From positions 5,480,194-5,544,193 of the forward strand of contig NC_134773.1 in assembly GCF_050436995.1 (NCBI RefSeq): a DNA stretch of 64,000 nucleotides. Direction: 5' to 3'. Source of the stretch: Anticarsia gemmatalis. Lineage: Eukaryota; Arthropoda; Insecta; Lepidoptera; Erebidae. The notes below the pieces were generated by a model that saw nothing but the letters and a program-made list of their open reading frames with translations, ran no database searches and was not told the origin of the DNA. A program made the translations under genes and the position numbers. Positions 44,290 through 53,421 of the stretch are shown in pieces. The stretch's first letter is position 1. Each line of letters opens with the position of its first letter.

Positions 44290-44616
44290 GTAGCTGACCC
44301 GCGCAACTTCGCTTGCGTCACATAAGAGAGAATAGGTCAACATTTTCCCCGTTTTTGTAACATTTTTTACTAGTACTCTGCTCCTATTGGTGTTGTATAG
44401 CCTATAGCCTTCCTCGATAAATGGGCTATCTATCTCTGAAATATTTTTTCAAATCGGACCATATGGTAGTGGGGCCAGCTTTCCTTATACTCTCCCTCCA
44501 CTTCGCCCTATCCTTGACGTCGTCCTCCTCAACCTCACATGCCACCTTTTTCTCTTTAGAGATTAGCGCGTTCAAACAAAGAAACAAACTCTTCAGCTTT
44601 ATAATATTAGTATAGA
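44290..44616 (-). mobile_element. HEL-1 Helitron with a LINE fragment inside
   Basis: Reversed copy from TAGCTGACCCGCGCAACTTC to TTATAATATTAGTATAGA. About 99 bp replace the usual AGTAGTTCCTG between CAAATCGGACC and AGATTAGCGCG. Confidence 0.85.
44461..44559 (-). mobile_element. Non-LTR retrotransposon ORF fragment
   Basis: The minus strand reads ...EEDDVKDRAKWRESIRKAGP, the kind of C-terminal peptide seen after the reverse transcriptase of several LINE clades. Too short to assign a clade. It sits exactly inside the HEL-1 copy, which may have captured it or been a target. Confidence 0.6.
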
Positions 44617-44989
44617 TTTGAACCACAGAGCAACTTTTAATTCATTTTAGGGTAGAGATGGATGAAAAACAGGATGAAAGTTTGTACGCAAGCGGGGTCA
44701 CTAGTTGGCATTTATTTGTTATAAACATGAGATGGAGCGGATCTTGCGGCCGTGAGTACTCAGTGTGGTGCACATGTAAATAGTATACTGTATGAATTAT
44801 TACAGCCTTCAGTATAACCTTTATATTATTGTACCGACGGTGGCCTGAGGCTGAAGAGTTAAATATTCTCTACTAACACTATGCTCCCGAAATCAGAAAC
44901 CGATTTTTTTAGCACTTTTGATACTCGATACTATAATCCAACAAGTTAGTAGAGATTTGGTATTCACGATTTATCTAGATTACAATTAA

Positions 44990-45193
44990 CTAGAGGCCGC
45001 CCGCGACTTCGTCTGCGTGGAAACCCTTCCCGTGTAAATCCCGATCCCTCGGGAACTCCGGGATAAAAATTAGCCTATGTGTTACTGGGTCTTCAGCTAC
45101 CTATTTATTTTATTTTTATTTGCGTGAAAGAGTAACAAACATCCATACATACTTACATGCTCACAAACTTTCGCATTCATAATATTAGTAGGA
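44990..45193 (-). mobile_element. HEL-4 Helitron, complete
   Basis: Reversed element: CTAGAGGCCGCCCGCGACTT at the left (3' end CTAG) and CATAATATTAGTAGGA at the right (5' end). The flanks agree with A/T insertion. The interior has CCCGATCCCTCGGGAACTCC. Confidence 0.85.
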
Positions 45194-45756
45194 TAATTTT
45201 GCGTTTTATTGAAATAAAATATCTGTATCGAAAAGTGCATCATCAGCTGCATAAGCCGAGTCACTGATGTTATACATTCTGTATGTTGTATACCTCCGTA
45301 TCGCGAACCTTGTGTACAAGACTCTCTGCTAAGTGGATGGACTACGAGTACTAGAAATAGCGCAAATTTAGAGAGTAATGTTTTTTTACTAATAATTTAA
45401 GTTTAAATAATGACATAAGTAAATTATAGTATAACTTTGACACTTTATAGTATACAGTAATTAATTATACATAAGACAATGAACCAATGATTTGGTTCTG
45501 ACTACAGATAGAGTCCCACAAATGAAAAAATTGAGAAGACATATTATTCTGTATCAAGTTGCTTTCCGTATAAAATATAGTTTATTATAAAAAGTGTATG
45601 GTTATATTTTGAAAACATACAATATCTCACGCGCAGATGAAACACCGCTCTCGTTTCAATTTCCTGTTGTAAACATTATAAGATGAAATAACTCTGTCCT
45701 GAAACGACCCGACTGCGCTGTAAACCGACTCTCTGAAATATTGTGCAAAGTTCTTC
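45194..45756. other. AT-rich stretch, nothing recognised
   Basis: No supported feature. Confidence 0.4.
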
Positions 45757-45983
45757 AAAATCAAAATCAAATCATTTATTAATTTAGGTCAAGTGCTGAC
45801 ACTTATGACAGTCAATGATACAGAGAGTGAATTTACCGCCAGTTCGGAAGGTAGCGCCAATGAAAAGAGCTGGCAAGAATCTCCTGGACACTCTTTTTAA
45901 TCGCCAAATGGTTTTAACAATATTTCTATTAGGTATACATAATTGATAATCTAGGGAGCTGCTACCAACACTGTCATAGTCAT
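45757..45983 (-). mobile_element. LINE 3' end fragment
   Basis: Begins AAAATCAAATCATTTATTAA (reversed tail) and shares ACACTCTTTTTAATCGCCAA with the copy at 26025. Confidence 0.6.
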
Positions 45984-46189
45984 AGGTCTTCAAGTTCGAA
46001 TCCTGGTTCTGACTTAAAATTTACACACATACCTATAAAATCACGCTTACGCTCTTTCTTATATGACTAGGCAGACACCATCGATCATCAATCATCATCG
46101 ATCGAGCATCGATCGCCACTAGGTACGATATAAAGTTAGCTTGATTTTTTCCTGAAATTTTCGAGCTAGAAATTTTCAGTGATAGCATA

Positions 46190-46320
46190 TGGTATGGAAA
46201 TTGAAGTCGTAGACCTCCGTGTCTCGGAGAGCACGTGTGTATGTTCGTGTGAGCTCTCGTGGGCGATGTTCCTCACACGCACTATGAGAGTGATGTAATA
46301 GACAGTACTACACAAATTAA
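46190..46320 (+). repeat. SINE-T3 body and tail
   Basis: GTCGTAGACCTCCGTGTCTC, GGAGAGCACGTGTGTATG, CTATGAGAGTGATGTAATAG. Confidence 0.7.
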
Positions 46321-46369
46321 ACTACAGTTGAATACCAATTAGTTCCTTTATATTATGAAAGAAAAAAAT

Positions 46370-46530
46370 TGCGTACGGAGATCGTAGGTTCAATTCCCAC
46401 ACGGAACAATTATTTGTGCGGTCCACAAATAATTGTTTAGGGTCTGGTTGTACTTTGTGTCCGTTGTTTGTATGTTTGTAAAAGTCCCCGCGACACAAGA
46501 GCTGTTGTTAGAGCGAGAGTTGTAAAAAAA
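46370..46530 (+). repeat. SINE-T1, A box missing
   Basis: TAGGTTCAATTCCCACACGG, GTTTGTAAAAGTCCCCGCGA, GTTAGAGCGAGAGTTGT. Confidence 0.85.
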
Positions 46531-46720
46531 ATATAGCCAAAAATCACGAAAATATGTTTTGATTATATAGTGTCAACACAGTCTCATGTTAAATATTAAT
46601 TAAAATATAATGATGGCGTAGTGGTCGGCATTCTTCGTCATTGTGTGATGTGAGCTGTTCACTGTTCCCACGGGTCATGTAACCTTTGATTCTAGATAAT
46701 ATCTGCATTTTTAAATGGTA

Positions 46721-46934
46721 TTAGGTCGGGGAAAAAGTCTTTTCGCATTATAGTATGTATGAACTTGTAATAAAATCTTTTCTCTGCACAAAAAAGCTCG
46801 ATATTTGGGTACCTCACGAGCTCACTGAAAGAAACCTAATGAACCGTGTACTCATTTGTGATTCTTGAAGCCAAAGAGATTTTATTACAAGTTCATACAT
46901 ACTATAATGCGAAAATACTTTTTTCCCGACTTAA
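46721..46934. mobile_element. Mariner-type MITE, 214 bp, opposite orientation
   Basis: TTAGGTCGGGGAAAAAGTC to CCCGACTTAA with TA flanks. The interior is the reverse complement of the copy at 40829. Confidence 0.9.
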
Positions 46935-47004
46935 TATTTGTTTGAAAAATCACTGATAGTTGATAAAAAACGTTTGTTATTTATTTAGAAGTATATTTAT
47001 TTTT

Positions 47005-47095
47005 ATATAGAGCCGAGTGGTGTAAATTGAAACCTCCCATACAAGTGGTCGCAGGATCGAAACTGAAGCAACATACCAATGACTTTTGTCAAAAT
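47005..47095 (+). repeat. SINE-T4 head, degenerate
   Basis: AGAGCCGAGTGGTGTAAATT, GGTCGCAGGATCGAAACTGA, ACATACCAATGACTTTTG. Confidence 0.65.
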
Positions 47096-47489
47096 TGATC
47101 AAAGTTGTCACGGGAATGGAATCAGCGGGATAAAATTGTACTATACCTGGACAAAGACCGGCCAGTCTAGTAGTTCAGAAATAAAGTAGGTACATTAGAA
47201 ATTTACCCCTAAAGTATATTATAATGTCGGTCGCCAAACTATCCATAGACAATAATAGACATATATCAACACTCAGGGCTACTAACGATGTTTTAGTTAG
47301 TATATTACAGTCAAGCCTCCTAATTACAGTCGTAATGATACATATTCTAAATTATAATGTTTCAAACACTACAGTGACCTTGTGTCAGTGTTTGTAAAAA
47401 CAATTAACTTTTTGTGTATGTCTCGTTGCACTTATCTACGAAACTGCGCTACATATTATGATACGACTAGAATTATTTTTTTTTTTCTT
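47096..47489. other. AT-rich stretch, nothing recognised
   Basis: Only a weak Helitron-like string (GACCGGCCAGTCTAGTAG near 47155). Confidence 0.35.
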
Positions 47490-47702
47490 TTTTTTTTTAA
47501 AGACAACTCCCGCACTAAGAATTGCTCTTGTGTCGCGGGGACTTTTACAAACATACAAACAACGGACACAAAGCACAACCAGACCCGAAACAATTATTTA
47601 TGGATCGCACAAATAATTGCTCTGTGTGGGAATCGAACCCACGACCTCCCGACGCAGTGGTATCGGCGTGGCGACCTAAACCACTGCGCCACGGAGGCAG
47701 TC
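47490..47702 (-). repeat. SINE-T1, full length
   Basis: The reversed tail is a T-rich tract (47476-47499). AAGACAACTCCCGCACTAAG to ACTGCGCCACGGAGGCAGTC follows. Nearly identical to the copies at 38175 and 48785, so probably a young subfamily. Confidence 0.92.
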
Positions 47703-47721
47703 AAACAAGAATTAACGTTAA

Positions 47722-47978
47722 TCTATACTAATATTATAAAGCTTAAGAGCTTGTTTGATTTTTTGTTTGATTGTTTGTTTGTTTGAAGGCGCTAATGTCA
47801 AGAACTACTGCTTCGATTTGAAAAATCGATCAGTGTTAGATAGCCCATTTATCGAGGAAGGCTATGGGCTATACATATATCATCATGCTACGACGAATAG
47901 GAGCAGAGTACCAGAAAAAATATACAAAAACGTGGAAAATTTTGACCCATTCTCTCTTATGTGACGCAAGCGAAGGTG
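47722..47978 (+). mobile_element. HEL-1 Helitron, 3' truncated
   Basis: TCTATACTAATATTATAAAG start, standard body, and a break just after GTGACGCAAGCGAAGG. Confidence 0.85.
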
Positions 47979-48054
47979 CTATACATTAATATCATGAATT
48001 GAAAAGTCTGTCTGTCAAAACTTCATGGCTAAAAACTGGTGAGATTTTCATGAA

Positions 48055-48118
48055 ATTATATTCACACAGAAAACTACTATGTATGTATGTAACATACATA
48101 ATAGTTTTCTGTGTGTTC
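48055..48118. repeat. Short palindrome
   Basis: CACACAGAAAACTACTATGT pairs with ATAATAGTTTTCTGTGTG around a (TATG)n centre. Confidence 0.75.
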
Positions 48119-48380
48119 GTTTTGATAGATCGGTGTCTGCCTCTAAATTAAATGTCCAGTAAAAAAAAAGATTATAAATAGCTTTACCTCTAAACCTGGT
48201 TTTGTGTAAGTATAATGTTTTTAAAAGCCGGTATATAAGAGTATAACTAAGTATATAGAGAGTTCAAGGCTGCGTCGAGTAGACTGACAGACTGAGAGGC
48301 GCCGACATCATCGAACTGACATAACACGAACTTAGGAAGGATGTACACCGGCATTTATATCTGGGAGATAAAGAAATAAT
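48119..48380. other. Nothing recognised
   Basis: No supported feature. Confidence 0.4.
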
Positions 48381-48628
48381 TATCATTGGACAACTCACAC
48401 ACGATCATTTGATTCCAAACTAAGCAGAACTTGTACTATGGTGACCAAATAACTGATAAACATACTTATATACTTGTAAATACATACTTATATAGGTACA
48501 TTAACAAGCTCAGAACAGATACTCGTGCTTATCACACAAATATTTGTCTCGGGTGGGATTCGAACCCACGCAGCACTATGGTTATTGCAGCGAGGTGACT
48601 ACTTTAACACCTGCGACAAACGTGCAGT
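48381..48628 (-). repeat. SINE-T2, full length
   Basis: Reversed: TATCATTGGACAACTCACAC to CACCTGCGACAAACGTGCAG. B box reversed as GGGATTCGAACCCACG. Partner of 14464-14722. Confidence 0.82.
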
Positions 48629-48779
48629 TGAATGAGATGAGTCCCCTCAGGAGCGATAAAACTTCACCCCAATAAGAATATCAATCAAACAACTAAGTTA
48701 TTTTGATATTAGTTTGATGACTGTTTCCCCCACTTTATAAGTATTCATATATTTTATTTATTTCTTTTCTTTAAAAGTT

Positions 48780-48990
48780 TCTTTAAAAAAGACAACTCCC
48801 GCACTAAGAATTGCTCTTGTGTCGCGGGGACTTTTACAAACATACAAACAACGGACACAAAGCACAACCAGACCCGAAACAATTATTTGTGGATCGCACA
48901 AATAATTGCTCCGTGTGGGAATCGAACCCACGACCTCCCGATGCAGTGGTATCGGCGTGGTGACCTAAACCACTGCGCCACGGAGGCATT
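48780..48990 (-). repeat. SINE-T1, full length
   Basis: Reversed: AAAGACAACTCCCGCACTAA to ACCACTGCGCCACGGAGGC. It has no counterpart in the right arm of the inverted duplication, so it inserted after that event. Confidence 0.9.
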
Positions 48991-49009
48991 TAACTACCAT
49001 ACTTTGACG

Positions 49010-49190
49010 AATGAAACAAGACATTCAGTAGTGTATATGTATACAGAGGGTTCGAATCCTGTTCAAAATTTCTCTGAGAATGTCCGGAGTTATAAAGTTG
49101 AGTTTGTAGTCCTCCATGCTTCGGAGAGTACGTAAAGCTGTGGGTCTTGCGCTTGGCCGTCACACTTGGACTCTATAAAAAAAACCAGGA
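49010..49190 (+). repeat. SINE-T3 fragment
   Basis: GAGGGTTCGAATCCTGTTC (B box), CTCCATGCTTCGGAGAGTAC, AAAGCTGTGGGTCTTGCGCT (core). Confidence 0.65.
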
Positions 49191-49197
49191 AAGTAAC

Positions 49198-49442
49198 TAA
49201 CACAGCACAGTTACCTGGGTTATAACACGATACTAAGTAACACTGTGCGTCAGACTTTCAAGCTTATGACTACTGTTAACGACTGCCAAAGATCTTTGAA
49301 AATGACAACCGGGACACACATTTTAACATGCCTTTCTGAAGACAGAGGAACTCGATATGAATAAACCCTATTCACAGTACAACCTCAGCAAGCGTCGTTT
49401 AACCTGAGAGAACGATCGACGCTGTTGTTACTTAGCCAAGAG
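49198..49442 (-). repeat. SINE-5S2, left member of inverted pair
   Basis: Reversed: CACAGTTACCTGGGTTATAA to GTTGTTACTTAGCCAAGAG. Confidence 0.82.
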
Positions 49443-49758
49443 TTCTTCATTTATTTAATCTCTCTGTTGCCTGCGTCAATGAAGCAAATAATTTAATTAT
49501 CCACTGACAAATTGCGAGATAGTTGACAAACTGCCTCTACTACGTAATGTTGAGCAACTGTCGCAACAAAAGAATAAGATTTTCGCACTGATGACATTCT
49601 AGTGAAACTATTAGAGGTCATAGTAGCTTATCTTTTTGGTATACAAGACTATACGTATAGACTGATAGGTACTTTGATTGTATTGCTCTCTCCTTAGCCA
49701 CTTCCACCACTATGATTCTATATACCTAAGATTATGGACTAGGCTCTGTAACACTTAT

Positions 49759-49980
49759 TTATTTCGCTACTCTCCTTTGCAGTAATAGCCTGTTATTTTC
49801 TTGGTATTTATATCCTAGATAATCGATCCTGTTCCTTCTTATAGCGTTGTATTTACAGAGCAGATGTTTTATGGTTCTTACTTCCTCGTAGCAATGTCTG
49901 CGTTGTGGATCCAGATTAGCTATTATTTTGGAGGCACGTAAAGAGCAAAGTTGATGGTATAAGTACCTAGTTGTGTTCAA
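49759..49980 (-). pseudogene. LINE C-terminal fragment, left arm
   Basis: A 73-codon frame with C-x(14)-H-x(3)-C type spacing (HCYEEVRTIKHLLCKYNAIR). This resembles the cysteine/histidine segment that follows reverse transcriptase in many non-LTR elements (...ETxEHLLCxCPAL). The same peptide is encoded in the right arm. It is a relic, not an autonomous gene. Confidence 0.5.
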
Positions 49981-50270
49981 AAGGCTTATTTGATAGATGA
50001 ATTGATAGAAAATGTTTGACGAAATGATCGAAATATTTCAGCTATCTATATTGCTTAATACATTCATAAAAGTTTCAGTAATTCTTACATTTAACCTTAG
50101 TTTTCTTGACGTTTAAGCGCAGATTGCACTGGCCGTGAAAGTCAAGAAAACTAAGGTTAAATGTAAGAATTACTGAAACTTTTATGAATGTATTAAGCAA
50201 TATAGATAGCTGAAATATTTCGATCATTTCGTCAAACATTTTCTATCAATTCATCTATCAAATAAGCCTT

Positions 50271-50492
50271 TTGAACACAACTAGGTACTTATACCATCAA
50301 CTTTGCTCTTTACGTGCCTCCAAAATAATAGCTAATCTGGATCCACAACGCAGACATTGCTACGAGGAAGTAAGAACCATAAAACATCTGCTCTGTAAAT
50401 ACAACGCTATAAGAAGGAACAGGATCGATTATCTAGGATATAAATACCAAGAAAATAACAGGCTATTACTGCAAAGGAGAGTAGCGAAATAA
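50271..50492 (+). pseudogene. LINE C-terminal fragment, right arm
   Basis: Identical 73-residue frame to the left-arm copy. The identity reflects the inverted duplication, not independent selection. Confidence 0.5.
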
Positions 50493-50803
50493 ATAAGTGT
50501 TACAGAGCCTAGTCCATAATCTTAGGTATATAGAATCATAGTGGTGGAAGTGGCTAAGGAGAGAGCAATACAATCAAAGTACCTATCAGTCTATACGTAT
50601 AGTCTTGTACACCAAAAAGATAAGCTACATTGGCCTTTAATAGTTTCACTAGAATGTCATCAGTGCGAAAATCTTACTGTTTTGTTAAGTCAGTTGCTCA
50701 ACATTACGCAGTAGGCAGTTTGTCAACTATCTCGCAATTTGTCAGTGGATAATTAAATTATTTGCTTCATTGACGCAGGCAACAGTGAGATTAAATGAAT
50801 GAA

Positions 50804-51003
50804 GAACTCGTGGTTAAGTAACAACAGTCGCTCTACGCTTGCTGAGGTTGATCTGTGCATGGGTAGCCATATAATATAGGTGTACACTGTACCTATACCA
50901 AGTTTTTCCGTGTTTGGGAAGGCACGTTAAATTGTGTGTCCCGGCTGTCGTTTTCAAAGATCTTTGACAGTCGTTAACAGTAGTCAGAAGCTTGAAAATC
51001 TTA
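50804..51003 (+). repeat. SINE-5S2, right member of inverted pair
   Basis: ACTCGTGGTTAAGTAACAAC, GCATGGGTAGCCATATAATA, GTGTGTCCCGGCTGTCGTTT, AACAGTAGTCAGAAGCTTGA. Confidence 0.82.
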
Positions 51004-51213
51004 GCAAAGACTTTTTGGTTCGATTCTAGGATTCGAAGCGTCTGCGCCAGAATCTTATGTTTTCTAAAGTATAGATGATGAATACAATATATGAATACTT
51101 GTATAAGTGGGGGAAACAGTCATCAAACTAATATCAAAATAACTTAGTTGTTTGATTGATATTGTTAATAAGGGTGGAGTTTCATCGTTCCTGAGGGGAC
51201 TCATCTCATTCAA

Positions 51214-52463
51214 TATCGTATTTTTCTTATTATAGTCTGACAATTTAGTAGAGACTATCGACACACACGATTTATTTCGATTAAAATAAAAACATCTGTG
51301 TATTTCTAAAGCTATTTCACAGCTATATGAAACAGGTCACTTTTCTTGACGTTTAAGCGCAGATTGCACTGGCCGTGAAAGTAAGAATTTAAGAAAAATG
51401 CGTTTCCGCGTTAATACCTTACTTTTATAAGTTAAAGTTTCCTCTAGATCCCTGACTATTACAATAGTTACCAAAGCTCAGTAGCTGTGAGATGCACAGT
51501 TCTAGATAATGTTACAATACAAGCAACAGTCACGATCTGAGTGAATTGTCGCAACGACTGTCACTCTCAACTGTTGCAGCATGTACCGACGTCGTCAACA
51601 TAACGCGGTTTGTACATACTATGATCTAAGATATTAAGGGCTTGTTCTATAAATATTGCTAGCGGCCCACCCCAGCTTCGCCCGGTTTAAAGAGTTATTT
51701 CATAAGAACTATACGATTTTCCCACAAAAACTTTCCTTTTGGATCCCTCATTCTACGTATTAAAAACTGAATCAAAATCCGTTGTGTAGTTGTGAAGATA
51801 TAAGCATACATAAAAATAGATAGAGGAAAGCGACTATTTTGTATACCTCTACGATGTAGTGATTATTATGAGAGAAACTATTTTTTATAGTAGTGCTGTG
51901 GTAGGCTGTAGTACCAGTTATCTTAAAACATAACTTATTTCGCTAAGACAAAGGCGTTATTTTTCAGTAATTAGTTAATTTCTTAGACCTTCAGTTATAT
52001 CGGTCTATATCTAAAACTATGCATTAAGTCATAGTATAGAATAAGAAAACAAGTCAAAATGCCTACCTAATATTTAGGTTATGATGTACTTACCTAATAG
52101 CTCCTGGCAAGCGTACTTATTTTAAATATTGCTAAGTTTTTTCTTTCGTCACGAAGATATTAAGAGGCAAGTATTTTACCACATACAGATATTATCAAAG
52201 ATACAGCATCCTTTCAAGACTTGAGTTAAATAAAACAACAAACTCAGTTATTCCAATCACATTTATTATTAAAGTTTATAAACAAAACGATCTCCAGATC
52301 AACTTAAAACTATAATTTATTATTAACATAATATTATATGAGATTAAGGCTTTCACGCGCAACTATCTCCGAGTCATATGTACAGAGTATATTATTATGT
52401 CAAACAGTACCATTGAATGAGATGGAAAGAGTTCTTCATCTTGTCCAGTATATATCAGTCTAG
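51214..52463. other. AT-rich stretch, no other feature
   Basis: Apart from the 51342 repeat, only weak HEL-4-like strings (CCCACCCCAGCTTCGCCCGG near 51667). No gene is supported. Confidence 0.35.
51342..51385 (+). repeat. Second copy of the palindrome spacer
   Basis: TTTTCTTGACGTTTAAGCGC and AGATTGCACTGGCCGTGAAA repeat the spacer and inner edge of the inverted duplication (about 50103-50145). Confidence 0.85.
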
Positions 52464-52775
52464 CCTTTCTTCCAAACTATATTGTAGTCGGCTTCCAGTC
52501 TCACCGGATGCAGCTGAATACCAGTATTGTACATGCAGCGACTGTCTATCGGACCTCCACAACACAGTTACCTGGGTTATAACACGATACTAAGTAACAC
52601 TGCTTGTCACACTTTCAAGATTCTGACTACTGTTAACTGTTAAAGATCTTTGTAAATGACAGCCGGGTACAATTTAACGTGCCTTCCGAAACACGGAGGA
52701 ACTCGGTATGTTTTATATGGTCAGAATAACCTCGGCAAGCGTAGCTTAACCTCAGAGATCGACCCGTGTGACTGT
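52464..52775 (-). repeat. SINE-5S2, nearly full length
   Basis: Reversed: CTTTCTTCCAAACTATATTG to CGTAGCTTAACCTCAGAGAT. The GATGGGTGACC box is partly deleted. Confidence 0.85.
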
Positions 52776-53421
52776 TATTACTCTGCTAAAGTCTCTTGTA
52801 CATATGACACAGAGATATTGTTGTATTTCCTAATAATATTGTACTACTATACACTAATTATATAAATATTGTCAAAACTGTGGAAGGTTAATTTAAGGCT
52901 ATTTTGTAAGTCATTAATTATTTAATATTGTTATGAGGGTCTAGATATTGACAATATTTCGTCCATGTATTAAGTAGCACGGCTTCTGTAGGCGACTTTG
53001 TCCGCATTTAAAATTGATATTATAAAAATATCAATAAACCAGGTGTGATATTATGTAAGTATAAATACACCAGCTTACCGACATGGCGGTCGTATAGAGT
53101 TTAGTTAATACATAAAAAAAATTGTTTAAAATTAGTAAAAATGTAAGTTTATAAGTTTGTATGTAGGAGGTAATCTTTGAAACTACTGAACCGATTTCGC
53201 TATGATGCTGATGGCTTCAGCCGTTTAGGAGAAAAAGTGTAACAAACAAACACAGCTCGAGAAGACATATATGCCATTTATAATGATCACAAAATGAAGA
53301 CAAAGTCGCTCACAAAACTAAGTTAAATTCCATGTTATTTTCTAATACAGTATCATCATCCTTCAGTGTGTAGTGGGTAGGCAGTAGTCATAGTATATAT
53401 GTATCACAGTAGAGTGAGTGT
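52776..53421. other. Downstream flank of SelS
   Basis: Contains the 3' UTR of SelS, whose end is not clear. A minus-strand ATTAAA at about 52921 is a possible poly(A) signal. A HEL-4-like scrap lies near 53160-53240. Confidence 0.35.

Larger units (their letters stand above)
48629..51213. repeat. Large inverted duplication (~2.6 kb)
   Basis: The core arms, about 49445-50110 and 50146-50805, are near-identical reverse complements around a ~30-bp spacer with GTTTAAGCGCAGATTGCACT. Outside them SINE-5S2 copies (49198-49442 and 50804-51003) face each other, and further out TTGAATGAGATGAGTCCCCT (48629) matches AGGGGACTCATCTCATTCAA (ends 51213). The left arm has since received a SINE-T1. The outer parts are more diverged than the centre. 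Confidence 0.88.
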
